Virus record (IMG/VR): IMGVR_UViG_3300042908_000680
Coordinates: 1-64,000 of that record
Length of the DNA stretch: 64,000 nt
Direction: 5' to 3' (one strand)
Source: a virus
The notes under the pieces were generated by a model. That model saw nothing but the letters and a program-made list of their open reading frames with translations, was not told the DNA's origin and searched no databases. The translations under genes and the position numbers were made by a program. Shown here piece by piece: positions 53,901 to 62,913 of the stretch (position 1 is its first letter; every line of letters starts with the position of its first letter).

Positions 53901-55436
53901 CTTAATGGTAGTGCAGTTTCTGGATGGAATGATAAAAGCGGTAACTCCAGACACTTCATTCAAAATTCTGGAGTTTGCCAACCCACTTATGTTACATCTA
54001 GTATTAACTCTAAAAATATAATTAGATTTGATGGTACTAATGATTTTATGATTGGTAGTTCTGGCTGTAATAGTTTGCTACAAAATTTAGGAAACTATAC
54101 TATATTAACAGTATATAAACCAACTAATTTGACTAGTCAGAATCGCACAATAATAGCGGACACATATGGACTAGGCAGTGAACTATGGAGTGTTGTAACC
54201 CCCACCATACAAAATACTGCGGGTTCTAATGGCGTTTGGAATAGTGGCACTTTGACAATGAGCAATACTGCTATTGGGACAAATGCTGGATATCCAAGAT
54301 TTGACTTTGGTTTTCCAAGTATGGTTGCTGGAAGAATCTATACAGTGTCTGGCACATTAACTGGTGATATTACTGGATTACAAGCCGGATCACCAATTAG
54401 ATTATCAACAGCTGGGAATAATAACTATATAACATATGAACCATCTACTGGAAAGTTTTTTGGTACAGTAGCAGCAGCAGCAACCGTTGGCATAGAAATT
54501 ATATTGGATGGTACAAAATTATCCAGTGTTAGTATATCTGGAATCTCTATCAAAGAAACATCATTACGAAACAGATTATATACTAATATTAATAGCTCTT
54601 TTTCACAGGGCGTTAAGCGTACCACATCAGATGTACTTGGTGTTCTTTCTACTAACAATACTATGGTCGTTGGCACTACTTACTTATTTAGTTCTTGGTT
54701 TTCTCCAAATAGCCAAAAATCATCTATTTATTTTGCTGGCGAGTTAGATAATATTGGTACAGGATATCACGGTCTTGGAAATACTGATAACACAGCTTCT
54801 TATGAAGTTGTTATAGGATCTATAGGTTCACTATATAATAGCCCCGGTTGTGAAATGCTTCAAGGCGATCTTGCAGAATTAGTGATATATAATAAAAAAC
54901 TTAGTGATGATGAAATGACTAGCCTTACCAAATATTTTGCTAATAAGTGGGGGCTTACTGGTATGGGAGTTATGTGTGGACCAACTATGGGAAGTTTTAT
55001 GGGTGGTACTCCAGACGCTTCAGTATGGTATGCTAACCAATATAGGCTTAGTTTAGATTATAATAGTGTAACAACTAATACTTTAGTCGGGGGAATTTTA
55101 GCTGGTAATTCTCAAGCTTCTCAATCTTCACGATCAGTAAATAATGGTGGACACTTTGTTGTTAGTAGAAGTGGCAATTCAGATATTAGATCGTATGACG
55201 ATGGTACTCAAATAGGATTTAGCTCCACCGTTCCAACTTCTGGATTTTTTCAAACCAGCGTTCCCATCTTCGTATTTGCAGTTTCTAATTTTGCATCAAC
55301 ACTACAGAGTGGTCCACCAAACACATTCATTGGATATGGTGGAGGATATAGTATAGGAAATTATTTATCACCAACAGAAGTTAGTACATTTAGTAGAATT
55401 ATGAATAAATTTCAAGCTTCACTAGGGAGAATATGA
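51000..55436 (+). CDS. giant virion protein with four LamG-like modules
   Basis: 1478 aa. Four concanavalin/LamG-type modules start with (F/L)WLDASD...W(N/R)DKSGN and end with (E/V)xYLSxKWG: about residues 20-265, 305-550, 560-805 and 945-1320. A different linker (residues about 815-920, KEVKNYINRVYANGGLISQE) lies between modules 3 and 4, and a final domain closes with FSRIMNKFQASLGRI. LamG folds bind sugars, so it is probably a receptor-binding or capsid-exposed adhesin. GAGGACTT precedes the start. Confidence 0.75.
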   Translation: MAGIITSSSVGFNPLTAFTTNCSFWLDADDLTTMTLSGSSVTEWRDKARNLSFTIGTGSNDGNRSPPILSSRNGRGAVQFNGTNTILRNATGDLTPLNRTIFVVIEKGSGSDTNGEAAISLCQKDSTLYGYFTTFGFVTGYPYNSKRVDLAGATARWYEYTFNTGDLVLMRSQNRDDTYLSGTFVDSQLYVNKTIVTRTTNIIGGFMTSFTRGIILGGTDGRLASGFYGNYFSGKICEVICFDNILSSQESEIVENYLSRKWGLGLSGSDDPAQDIASISIPQYSIDTYPVNIDQFIQDIASPNNISGCQLWLDGSDLSSISLSGVYATQWNDKSGYNRHMVEQSTSAPTLQASGLSNKNVINFSATAKMSIPNSSGSFNFLHNTTGGTIIYVVKPFAIDNNAQYGRFLHNDDNASNNIGFNIFFDDRPATLGASNSLRCGITRGVGGTSTADYLVNNVIPEMNKFVLQSVMFNSNEAVARNRIKTFTNSKQNAGSNSSTNAPSSSLTSTINLTLGSANSDSFTGQLAELIIYSGSLSSYDLLRVERYLAKKWATQTNSSCKLWADCSDLSTLKQNSDGTGAVISSGDPVGYILDKSGNGNHLIQPTASSKPFLDTTTFNGLPSANFEAPQFMYSDSLTILNGSDKPATVIMVCKPKRFVVNGSIFAFTRYDSNIPYFTLWGQVGGGRGETGYVDIRTRADDLTNKSAVSAYTSQLTTEPVIFTIKIDGLKVHARQNGLIVLNNSDIDVNSKTQNRFSINVNANSAIGFHQNITLGEVLVFDSALTDTQISSLEKYLSKKWGIGIERPTSSHKEVKNYINRVYANGGLISQETINKVTDFCYDIDNAGLRNKMWRTNLFCGNNLNAALVPLYRGPTPVDQFYGNPVDVNSGPFTGPDYNERGQQGGLRSDRRSKYLNTGFRCDTIPYTDTHLSFHARPPNTTAMIASPTGITGCSLWLDASDATSVLLNGSAVSGWNDKSGNSRHFIQNSGVCQPTYVTSSINSKNIIRFDGTNDFMIGSSGCNSLLQNLGNYTILTVYKPTNLTSQNRTIIADTYGLGSELWSVVTPTIQNTAGSNGVWNSGTLTMSNTAIGTNAGYPRFDFGFPSMVAGRIYTVSGTLTGDITGLQAGSPIRLSTAGNNNYITYEPSTGKFFGTVAAAATVGIEIILDGTKLSSVSISGISIKETSLRNRLYTNINSSFSQGVKRTTSDVLGVLSTNNTMVVGTTYLFSSWFSPNSQKSSIYFAGELDNIGTGYHGLGNTDNTASYEVVIGSIGSLYNSPGCEMLQGDLAELVIYNKKLSDDEMTSLTKYFANKWGLTGMGVMCGPTMGSFMGGTPDASVWYANQYRLSLDYNSVTTNTLVGGILAGNSQASQSSRSVNNGGHFVVSRSGNSDIRSYDDGTQIGFSSTVPTSGFFQTSVPIFVFAVSNFASTLQSGPPNTFIGYGGGYSIGNYLSPTEVSTFSRIMNKFQASLGRI

Positions 55437-55437
55437 T

Positions 55438-55818
55438 ATGAGTATTTTAGATGGTAATGTTCAACCAAACTTAGCAGAACAATCTGCCAAGCAAATAATC
55501 AATCAAGCTCGTCAGACATTTCATCAAATAACTGACTCTTTTAATGATGGTACGGTCTTATTTTGGAGCAATCCTTATGGATTAAAACCATCAGAAATTG
55601 CTGAAGCCCTTGGACCAAACGCGGTGGAAGTATTTAAATTACACTATGCTTTAGGCCAATTTATTGCTAGTATAAAGCCCGAAGCAATATATAATTCATT
55701 ATCTTTAGTTGGTCAATTTACTATGAATGAAGATGGAACTGTAACAGTTATCGATAATGATAACCTCCCGCCGGTTACTCCTCAAGATTTTAATGCCTCA
55801 CTAACTGGTGATCGTTAA
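55438..55818 (+). CDS. hypothetical virion-linked protein
   Basis: 126 aa, helical: NLAEQSAKQIINQARQTFHQ, EALGPNAVEVFKLHYALGQF. Closes the first late transcript. It resembles small helical proteins found after fibres or before head genes. Unknown. Confidence 0.6.
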   Translation: MSILDGNVQPNLAEQSAKQIINQARQTFHQITDSFNDGTVLFWSNPYGLKPSEIAEALGPNAVEVFKLHYALGQFIASIKPEAIYNSLSLVGQFTMNEDGTVTVIDNDNLPPVTPQDFNASLTGDR

Positions 55819-55849
55819 GTAATCAATTTAATATGTTTATACGATTTTT

Positions 55850-55860
55850 GTGTATATTAT
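55850..55860 (+). promoter_or_regulatory. late-type promoter, GTGTATATTAT
   Basis: Motif 24 nt before the protease-scaffold start, after a 31-nt gap from the previous stop. No -35 box. Confidence 0.55.
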
Positions 55861-55884
55861 CTTGAGAGACACCAAGGAAAAAAT

Positions 55885-57294
55885 ATGAAGATATATGCAC
55901 AAGAAATAGCTGACGGAGTATCAGAACGTATCAAAAGTGATACGACTGTAGCTTATTGTTCGCAAGCTGTGTTAACAACCGAAACAAATTCAATTAAGAG
56001 ATTGATTGATAAAGTAAAGGCTTCTAGCAATCCTAATCAAATTGATCTTTACTATATCAAATCAATTCTTGTTTCTACTGGGTGGAATAAAAACGACGAT
56101 GTTTTCGATCCGCAGCAAACTTGGGCGGCTCGTAGTACCCCAGAAGATAAACAATTCAACTTAATGCATAATGAAAATGACATCATAGGACATATCACTG
56201 GAAGTTATGTTGTTGATCAAGATGGCAATAAAATCGGCGCAACTGAAAATGATGACGCCCCATCTCAGTTCGATATCGTAACCGAAGCTGTAATTTATAA
56301 CAGCTGGACTAATCCAGAGAACAGAGAGAGGATGAGTAAGATTATATCAGAGATAGAGCAAGGCAAGTGGTTCGTTTCGATGGAATGTTTATTCGCCGGT
56401 TTTGATTACTCCGTTAAAGACACCTCTGGTCAAACCAAGGTTATAGCACGAAGTGAAGACTCGGCATTTTTAACAAAACATCTTAGAGCATACGGTGGAA
56501 CCGGAGAATACGAAGGCTATCAAATTGGTAGATTATTGAGAGATATTTCTTTTTCTGGTAAGGGTTTAGTATCCAGACCAGCAAATCCTAGAAGTATAAT
56601 TCTTGATTCTAGCAAGGCTTTCTCTGTTAATGAAGAACAAACTATTTCCAATGTTTCAGAAGGAGAAGTTAATATGTCAGAAAACATCGAAGAGAAGCAG
56701 CTAGATACTGCCCCAGTGGTAGAAGAAGCTGTACAAGTTGTAGCCGAAGAAGTCAAGGTTGAAAATAATACTTCAGAATTAGAGGCCGCTTTAGCTGCTA
56801 AAGATACTGAAATTCAAGCTTATGCTTCAAAGGTAACAACATTAGAAGAGACTATTGCTAACTTACAAAAAGATTTAGCAGCAGTGAACAAGGATATGGA
56901 AGAAATGAAGAAAAAGGAAAAAGATCGTAGCCGTAAAGAAAAATTAGTTATGGCCGGTTTTGAAGATGCAGAAGCCGACGAATCGCTCTCGCTATATGAC
57001 GCATTAAGTGACGAAGCTTTTGAAGCTGTTGTTGCTGCAATGAAGAAGAAGTGGGGAGCAATGAAGGACAAGATGATGAAAGAAGATAAAGAAGAAAAGA
57101 AGGAAATGGCTTCAGAAGTCGCTGCTACAGAAGAAAAGACTGAAGTAGCAGAAGAGTCAACTGCTCAACTTTTTGAAGAAGTTAAATCAACAGAAGCCAC
57201 TCTCGTAGATGCTTCTGATGAAGGTGAAGAAATAGAGGCCACAAGAGCTAGTGTGGCAGAGTGGCTAACAAACAACGTTTTACGTAATAAGTGA
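55885..57294 (+). CDS. prohead protease fused to capsid scaffold
   Basis: 469 aa. The first 240 residues fit an S78-like prohead protease: KQFNLMHNENDIIGHITGSY (candidate catalytic His95) and GKWFVSMECLFAGFD (candidate Ser165), then ISFSGKGLVSRPANP. From residue 264 on it is acidic with a coiled coil (about 295-350) and a Lys/Glu-rich core, the look of a scaffold. The order protease-scaffold, decoration, capsid is typical. A second start inside the frame is listed separately. Confidence 0.75.
   Translation: MKIYAQEIADGVSERIKSDTTVAYCSQAVLTTETNSIKRLIDKVKASSNPNQIDLYYIKSILVSTGWNKNDDVFDPQQTWAARSTPEDKQFNLMHNENDIIGHITGSYVVDQDGNKIGATENDDAPSQFDIVTEAVIYNSWTNPENRERMSKIISEIEQGKWFVSMECLFAGFDYSVKDTSGQTKVIARSEDSAFLTKHLRAYGGTGEYEGYQIGRLLRDISFSGKGLVSRPANPRSIILDSSKAFSVNEEQTISNVSEGEVNMSENIEEKQLDTAPVVEEAVQVVAEEVKVENNTSELEAALAAKDTEIQAYASKVTTLEETIANLQKDLAAVNKDMEEMKKKEKDRSRKEKLVMAGFEDAEADESLSLYDALSDEAFEAVVAAMKKKWGAMKDKMMKEDKEEKKEMASEVAATEEKTEVAEESTAQLFEEVKSTEATLVDASDEGEEIEATRASVAEWLTNNVLRNK
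56674..57294 (+). CDS. nested in-frame scaffold protein
   Basis: AAGGAG 8 nt before an in-frame ATG at codon 264 (SEGEV then MSENIEEKQ) would give a separate 206-aa acidic coiled-coil protein. This repeats the lambda C/Nu3 arrangement, where the scaffold is made in excess from an internal start of the protease gene. Inferred from the site and domain border. Confidence 0.65.
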   Translation: MSENIEEKQLDTAPVVEEAVQVVAEEVKVENNTSELEAALAAKDTEIQAYASKVTTLEETIANLQKDLAAVNKDMEEMKKKEKDRSRKEKLVMAGFEDAEADESLSLYDALSDEAFEAVVAAMKKKWGAMKDKMMKEDKEEKKEMASEVAATEEKTEVAEESTAQLFEEVKSTEATLVDASDEGEEIEATRASVAEWLTNNVLRNK

Positions 57295-57310
57295 TAAAAG
57301 GAGAAAAACT

Positions 57311-57757
57311 ATGGCCCTAAAAGCAGATAGATATGAGCTTCAAACTGATATCAGTTTCTTCTACAATGCCGGGACAGCAAATCGCGGCGGTGTAGTATGT
57401 CATGATACAGCTGGTTCGGGTGCAGCTATGGATCAAGGTGTTAACCTTGTTAAGTATGCTACATCAGGCGTTCCAGTTGGCGTTTTATTAAATGATGTAG
57501 TAAATAAGGATCTAACCCGTACTCATCTTAATCAGTATAAGGATGAAGTTCAGAAGGGTGGTAAGGTTACAGTACTCCGCAAGGGTTATGTTGTAACTAA
57601 CAGCGTCACTGGAACACCTAGTGCCGGTGCAACAGCTTATCGCTGCACAGTAACTGCTGGAAATTTCAGCACAGTTGCTAGCGGCAATGCTGTTGGTGGA
57701 TTCATGACCAGCAAAGATGCTGACGGTTATGCCAAAGTCGAAGTAAACCTTCCCTGA
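57311..57757 (+). CDS. capsid decoration-like protein
   Basis: 148 aa: MALKADRYELQTDISFFYNA, a beta-rich middle (GVVCHDTAGSG, GVPVGVLLNDVVNKD) and GFMTSKDADGYAKVEVNLP. Position between scaffold and capsid gene, Gly/Thr/Val content and strong AAGGAG fit a decoration or stabilising protein. Family not identified. Confidence 0.7.
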   Translation: MALKADRYELQTDISFFYNAGTANRGGVVCHDTAGSGAAMDQGVNLVKYATSGVPVGVLLNDVVNKDLTRTHLNQYKDEVQKGGKVTVLRKGYVVTNSVTGTPSAGATAYRCTVTAGNFSTVASGNAVGGFMTSKDADGYAKVEVNLP

Positions 57758-57782
57758 CTAATATAAACAAGGAGAATTAAAC

Positions 57783-58793
57783 ATGCCAATAACTGAAAGA
57801 CCCAGCGATGATTTTATCGCTCTCCTACGTAAGTCAGGGGATGCCGATATCAATGTGGCTATGGCCGCTCAACGTGAGTTTGCCAAAGCACTAGAACTCC
57901 CACTCCGTAAGGGCGTTTTAGTCGGTAATGTACTCGGTAATATTTTCGAAACCATCAATGTAGAAGCCGGTTCAACAACCGAATTCCCTCTTGATCTTAT
58001 CTCCCCCGGCCTTGAAGGTGAGCATGTTGCTTACACCAATCCCGGTCACGGTAGAATCCCAGAGCGTTCGGTCGAAGGCGACTACGTGATGATCCCCACC
58101 TACACAATCGCATCATCGGTTGATTATCTTCTTCGCTTTGCCCGCGAAGCCAGATGGGACATCGTTGGTCGCGCAATGCAGGTGATGGAAGCCGGTTTCA
58201 CCAAGAAGATGAACGATGACGGCTGGCACACTCTTCTCGCCGCTGGCGTTGATCGTAACATCCTAGTCTATGATGCTGATGCAACAGCTGGTCTATTCTC
58301 AAAGAGATTAGTATCACTTATGCAGACAGTCATGCGTAGAAACTCGGGTGGTAATTCGGCATCAGTTGGTCGTGGCCGTCTAACCGATATCTATCTATCG
58401 CCAGAAGCTTTAGAAGATATTCGTAACTGGGGTCTAGATCAAGTTGATGATGTGACCCGTCGTGAAATCTACAATGCCGATCCAGCTTCAGCTGTTGTGA
58501 CCAGAATCTTTGGTGTTAACCTCCATGACCTAGACGAACTAGGTGAAGGTCAGCAATACCAGAACTTCTTCACATCTGATCTTGGTGGTGCATTAGCATC
58601 TGGCGGCGACGTTGAACTCGTAGTTGGCCTTGATCAGTCGATGAACGATAGCTTCGTGATGCCTGTTAAGCAGCAGCTACAGGTATTCGAAGATCCAGCC
58701 CTACATCGTCAGCAGCGCGCTGGCTACTATGGTTGGGCTGAACTCGGCTTTGGTGTTCTAGATAATCGTAGAGTCATCCTTGGCTCATTCTGA
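57783..58793 (+). CDS. major capsid protein
   Basis: 336 aa after AAGGAG. It is preceded by scaffold and decoration genes and followed by a terminator. Features are a helical N-arm (DINVAMAAQREFAKALELPL), TTEFPLDLISPGLEGEHVAY, and a C-terminal MPVKQQLQVFEDPALHRQQR then AGYYGWAELGFGVLDNR, a capsid P-domain/A-domain style. Codons are markedly C-ending and GC-rich relative to the neighbours, as expected for the most abundant protein. Confidence 0.88.
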   Translation: MPITERPSDDFIALLRKSGDADINVAMAAQREFAKALELPLRKGVLVGNVLGNIFETINVEAGSTTEFPLDLISPGLEGEHVAYTNPGHGRIPERSVEGDYVMIPTYTIASSVDYLLRFAREARWDIVGRAMQVMEAGFTKKMNDDGWHTLLAAGVDRNILVYDADATAGLFSKRLVSLMQTVMRRNSGGNSASVGRGRLTDIYLSPEALEDIRNWGLDQVDDVTRREIYNADPASAVVTRIFGVNLHDLDELGEGQQYQNFFTSDLGGALASGGDVELVVGLDQSMNDSFVMPVKQQLQVFEDPALHRQQRAGYYGWAELGFGVLDNRRVILGSF

Positions 58794-58823
58794 TCTAGAT
58801 ATTTAAAGAAGATAGTCACAATT

Positions 58824-58860
58824 AAAGCCATCTTCAAGCGATTGGGGGTGGCTTTTTTGT
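58824..58860 (+). terminator. terminator after the capsid gene
   Basis: AAAGCCA...TGGCTTT stem followed by TTTTT (58856-58859 run). The next late promoter begins inside the T-run, so termination and re-initiation are side by side. Confidence 0.8.
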
Positions 58861-58867
58861 GTATAAT
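58859..58867 (+). promoter_or_regulatory. late-type promoter, GTGTATAAT
   Basis: GTGTATAAT directly after the capsid terminator and 42 nt before the next start; no -35 box. Confidence 0.65.
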
Positions 58868-58909
58868 AAGTTAGATAAAGTTATCCAAGGATACGAATAG
58901 GAGAAAAAT

Positions 58910-59653
58910 ATGGCCGCACTATCGGATTATCTTGAGTCTGGATTATTGAGCCACATATTTAGAAATACAGCTTTCCCCAGACCTTCTACAATAGCAATTG
59001 CATTAACAAGCGGTGTTCCACTTGATTCTGACACGGGTTCCACTATCCCAGAATTAGCTTCTGGAGTAAGAAGTGGTCTTGATTTTGTAACAACAAATTA
59101 TAAAAGAATTGTTTTGGGGCCACCAGCTACTAGCGGAGATAATACTTGGAATTCAGTTGGAATTGATGCTACTACAGCCTATAGCGTATCTGGAGTAAAA
59201 TCAAGCGGTACTGTTGTTGGAAATACAACTACTTTTTCAACACAGCCAGAGTATGGATATTTCTATCCAATGTTTATAAACGAGCAGGCCGCAAAAGATT
59301 ATAGTACATCAAAAGGCGGCAATGGATCAGCAATAGTATATACATTTGCTAAAGAATTTCCATCTGTAACTTTTTATGCTCCGTCAGGCAATAATATTTT
59401 TCAGTCTGGAGTTACTCTTAAATCTAACTACCCAGATTATGAAGGCAATGGATTTATCAGAAATAAAAACCAGATGGTATTTAACTCCGCATTTACTGAA
59501 TGGGGCTGGGTTTCTGGTATAGCTATTTTAGATCATGAAACCGTAGGTTCTGGTAACTTGCTAATGTACGCTAAGTTAACTAACCCACGATATGTTTACC
59601 TTGGAGACAACATAAGGTTTGATGCGAATTCGTTAGAAATTAGTCTAAAATAG
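58910..59653 (+). CDS. virion protein, tail-fibre related
   Basis: 247 aa: MAALSDYLESGLLSHIFRNT, PSTIAIALTSGVP, and the ending FTEWGWVSGIAILDHETVGS, LLMYAKLTNPRYVYLGDNIR. The phrase (L/I)xxxAFTxWGxVxxxxIxD...GNLLxxxxL matches a small phage structural family. TAGGAGAA upstream. Role unknown. Confidence 0.65.
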   Translation: MAALSDYLESGLLSHIFRNTAFPRPSTIAIALTSGVPLDSDTGSTIPELASGVRSGLDFVTTNYKRIVLGPPATSGDNTWNSVGIDATTAYSVSGVKSSGTVVGNTTTFSTQPEYGYFYPMFINEQAAKDYSTSKGGNGSAIVYTFAKEFPSVTFYAPSGNNIFQSGVTLKSNYPDYEGNGFIRNKNQMVFNSAFTEWGWVSGIAILDHETVGSGNLLMYAKLTNPRYVYLGDNIRFDANSLEISLK

Positions 59654-59668
59654 TTACTGGAGCTTAAT

Positions 59669-62600
59669 ATGATATTAAGCAAGTCTCAACTTGTAAATAA
59701 TATTAACAGTGAGATATCTGATCAATCATATGGTCAAATATCCCCCTACGACATTAGACATAATTTATTAGACATAATAGATTCTGTTCATAATCTCACC
59801 TCTTCTCAAGATTTAACATCTCTTAATCTTGCAACTTTTGCGGATGGAAATACTAAAGTTGGTCAGTTAACTTTAGAAAACATTGCGTTAGCTGGATATT
59901 CTAGTCAAGATAATACTGCTATTGGCTACTCTGCCTTGAAGTCCAATTACCAGAGCATTAAAAATACAGCTGTTGGATCATATTCTTTATCTTGCAATAT
60001 CTATGGTCAAAGTAATGTTGCGATAGGATATAATGCCCTTGCTGGCAATACTGTTGGTAATTTAAACGTTGGGCTTGGCAGTTATACTTTACATAATAAT
60101 AAATCTGGTAATGGCAACATTGCTATTGGTCATGGTGCTGGATACTATGTTGATAAAAATACTAACAATAAGCTATTCATTGCTTACCATCCTATTGATG
60201 GAAGTTATATTTGTAGTAACCCAAATGGTTCTGGATTAACTCCATTAGTATATGGCGACCTATCAACAATACAATTAGGTATTGGTGTTAAGCTTTTACA
60301 CCCATACGGTAAATTGCAAATTGGTGGAGATGTAACACCATCTGGCGACACTGTATTAAATCTAGGTCATCCATTATATAATTGGAAAAATTTATATTTA
60401 TCAAATTCACTTATATTCTCTAATACTGCATCTATAGGTCAAGATAGTTCATATGGATTATCTGTTAAGGGAATCTTATCACCAACAGTAGATAATTTTT
60501 TTACTTTAGGACAATCTGAAAAGAGATGGAGTGCTGGATATTTTAGAAATTTGGTTGTTGATGGTACTGCTAATATAAATAATTTAGTAACTATCAATAC
60601 TCAAAACTATAGCGGAATATATTTATATCTAGGAACTAATTCTGTACTTAATCCAATATATTCAGATGCTGGATTAATAGGTGGCGGCTTAATATTGAAA
60701 TCTACAAATAGTAGAGAGTATGCCCTATCTTACTATCCACCAAGTTCTGGTATGCCATGCTTTGTTGGTGAATACGAAAAATCTACCTTCAGAACCAATA
60801 CTAGTTTTCAAGTCCCAAGTACAGCCTATATCCAAGCCAATAGTTTTATTTCTTATAATGCTAGCGGAGTTAGTAACAACGATTGCTATGGACTATTCTT
60901 TAATAGTGGTATAACCTACATATCTAGAAAGAATATTTTAGGATCAAATCCCGGTGCATCTGATGGAGTTCTAGCTGGTATTGGTAATGTAAACTTCTTA
61001 TCTAACTCTGGTGAGTTGACAAATTATGTTATGTCGGTATCTTCTATTGAATCTGGCGTTAGTGTTAGCCAAAGATTTTTGACGGGAACAAAAATCAGAC
61101 AAAAAGATTCATCAAATAATAACAAAGATAAGTTAAGTGGATTTGAAATTAAATATATTGATGATTCTAATCTAGGCATAATAGGCCCGCTTACAGATAG
61201 GCTAGTAGTAGGATCATATGATCGTACCTCTAAGTTTGTAAATGGTTTGGTCGTTATGAAAAACGATCAAGATGGGTCTGTAATGGGAGTTACGAATATA
61301 GCTTCTATTACAGAAAATGTAATACCAAAAACTATTTTTAATGTTAGATCATCAAATAATTGCATTGGTAGATTTACTAGTGAAAATAATGGTAATTACA
61401 AAGCTGCTATTCAACTACTAGCAAGAGAAAACTGTGAAGCTAGTGGTGTAGAAATTGCATATCTAAATAATAGTGGCATTGCTGATGTAATTATATATAA
61501 GAATTCTAATGCTACTAATTTCATTAGAATGAAAGACATCAACGAAATTGGTATACTTTCTAGTGGAATTACAAACGCTACAATCACAATTGGACATAGC
61601 GGTATTGCTAAACTACCAGTTATAAGCTTAAAAGATAGCCTAGGGGTTGGTGATTTAACTGTTAATCCATCTGGAGGTTATGGCAAACTATATAATCTTA
61701 GAGCAGAAAAGGGATTTGCTAACCAGTGCAATTCACTATACTTCATGGATGGATCTGGCAACTCTACTGATTTAGTTGTTAATAAGCTTGACAATGTAGA
61801 TGGTAGGGCTGTTTATGTAGATGGTAGTGGAAATACTTTTGCTGGATATTTATCACCATCTGGAAGAAAGGCTATAACTAGAGCAATTAACAATAATATT
61901 TCTTATGGTTATCAAGCTCTTTATAGTATTTTATCTGGCTCTGGTAATTTGGCTATCGGTTATGACTCTCTTTATAATCTATCATCTGGAAATAATAATA
62001 TTGTAATTGGTGAATCTTCTGCTAGTGGATTAAGGAATACATCTAATAACATTATTATTGGTAACAAATCATTTAATAAAACTGCTGATTTATCCAATAC
62101 TAGTGGTAATATAATAATTGGTCATAATATTGGTGCTAGTCAAAGTGGATCTTATCAATTTTTACTTGGAAATAGACCAAATGTTGTTTTATTGGAGGGT
62201 AGGCTTGGTCCAAACAATACTGATAAATTTTTAAGCTTACCAAGTAGTGGTAGATTATATATTAATAATCATGATAATACCGAAGGATTATGTGTAAAAT
62301 CTAATCTGATAGAGGTTATTGATAGTGGTGGAAGCGACTATCCACAAAATGATCTAAGATTTAGATTTATTGGTAACAATTCATCAGATCTTTTAATATT
62401 AAATCATGATGCAGAACCATTATATAATACTCCCAGATATGCGGAGCATATAGTAGATGGAGACATGGCTATAGCAACTCCATACGCAGAGCTAAACGGT
62501 GATTTGCGTTTAAGGGGTTATCTTCTATTTAGTGATAGAACTACTTTAACTAGTGCCAGCGGTATTACACATGCCACGTTATTAGCAGATAGTGGAGTAC

Positions 62601-62902
62601 ATCTGGGAAATAGTGGAATAGCCATAGCTAATAGTGGAATAAATCTTACTAACTCTATGTTTATTGAAGGGTACATGCCTAATGGAATGTCTGCTGCTCC
62701 CAACCTATCTACCAAAACTAGCGGTATTTTAATTCCAAAAGATATCAATTGGGCAAATTCTGGCACTATATTTATTATGAACAGAGATACAACATCTGTT
62801 ATTCATTCTGGTGCTTATGTAATAGCCGCTAGAGTCAACGATGAATATAAACCAATATGGGTGAGTGCTAGCGATACGGCTTGCGTCTGCTGCAATCATT
62901 AA
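59669..62902 (+). CDS. long tail fibre with YadA-like repeats
   Basis: 1077 aa. Two blocks of NVAIGYNAL/NTAVGSYSL-type repeats (about residues 83-160 and 750-830) are the left-handed beta-roll repeats of YadA-type trimeric adhesins. The first 80 residues (SQLVNNINSEISDQSYGQIS) are the attachment part. The end ARVNDEYKPIWVSASDTACV then CCNH is Cys-rich, with no chaperone domain. Probably a trimeric fibre. Confidence 0.8.
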   Translation: MILSKSQLVNNINSEISDQSYGQISPYDIRHNLLDIIDSVHNLTSSQDLTSLNLATFADGNTKVGQLTLENIALAGYSSQDNTAIGYSALKSNYQSIKNTAVGSYSLSCNIYGQSNVAIGYNALAGNTVGNLNVGLGSYTLHNNKSGNGNIAIGHGAGYYVDKNTNNKLFIAYHPIDGSYICSNPNGSGLTPLVYGDLSTIQLGIGVKLLHPYGKLQIGGDVTPSGDTVLNLGHPLYNWKNLYLSNSLIFSNTASIGQDSSYGLSVKGILSPTVDNFFTLGQSEKRWSAGYFRNLVVDGTANINNLVTINTQNYSGIYLYLGTNSVLNPIYSDAGLIGGGLILKSTNSREYALSYYPPSSGMPCFVGEYEKSTFRTNTSFQVPSTAYIQANSFISYNASGVSNNDCYGLFFNSGITYISRKNILGSNPGASDGVLAGIGNVNFLSNSGELTNYVMSVSSIESGVSVSQRFLTGTKIRQKDSSNNNKDKLSGFEIKYIDDSNLGIIGPLTDRLVVGSYDRTSKFVNGLVVMKNDQDGSVMGVTNIASITENVIPKTIFNVRSSNNCIGRFTSENNGNYKAAIQLLARENCEASGVEIAYLNNSGIADVIIYKNSNATNFIRMKDINEIGILSSGITNATITIGHSGIAKLPVISLKDSLGVGDLTVNPSGGYGKLYNLRAEKGFANQCNSLYFMDGSGNSTDLVVNKLDNVDGRAVYVDGSGNTFAGYLSPSGRKAITRAINNNISYGYQALYSILSGSGNLAIGYDSLYNLSSGNNNIVIGESSASGLRNTSNNIIIGNKSFNKTADLSNTSGNIIIGHNIGASQSGSYQFLLGNRPNVVLLEGRLGPNNTDKFLSLPSSGRLYINNHDNTEGLCVKSNLIEVIDSGGSDYPQNDLRFRFIGNNSSDLLILNHDAEPLYNTPRYAEHIVDGDMAIATPYAELNGDLRLRGYLLFSDRTTLTSASGITHATLLADSGVHLGNSGIAIANSGINLTNSMFIEGYMPNGMSAAPNLSTKTSGILIPKDINWANSGTIFIMNRDTTSVIHSGAYVIAARVNDEYKPIWVSASDTACVCCNH

Positions 62903-62913
62903 AGGATATAGCT

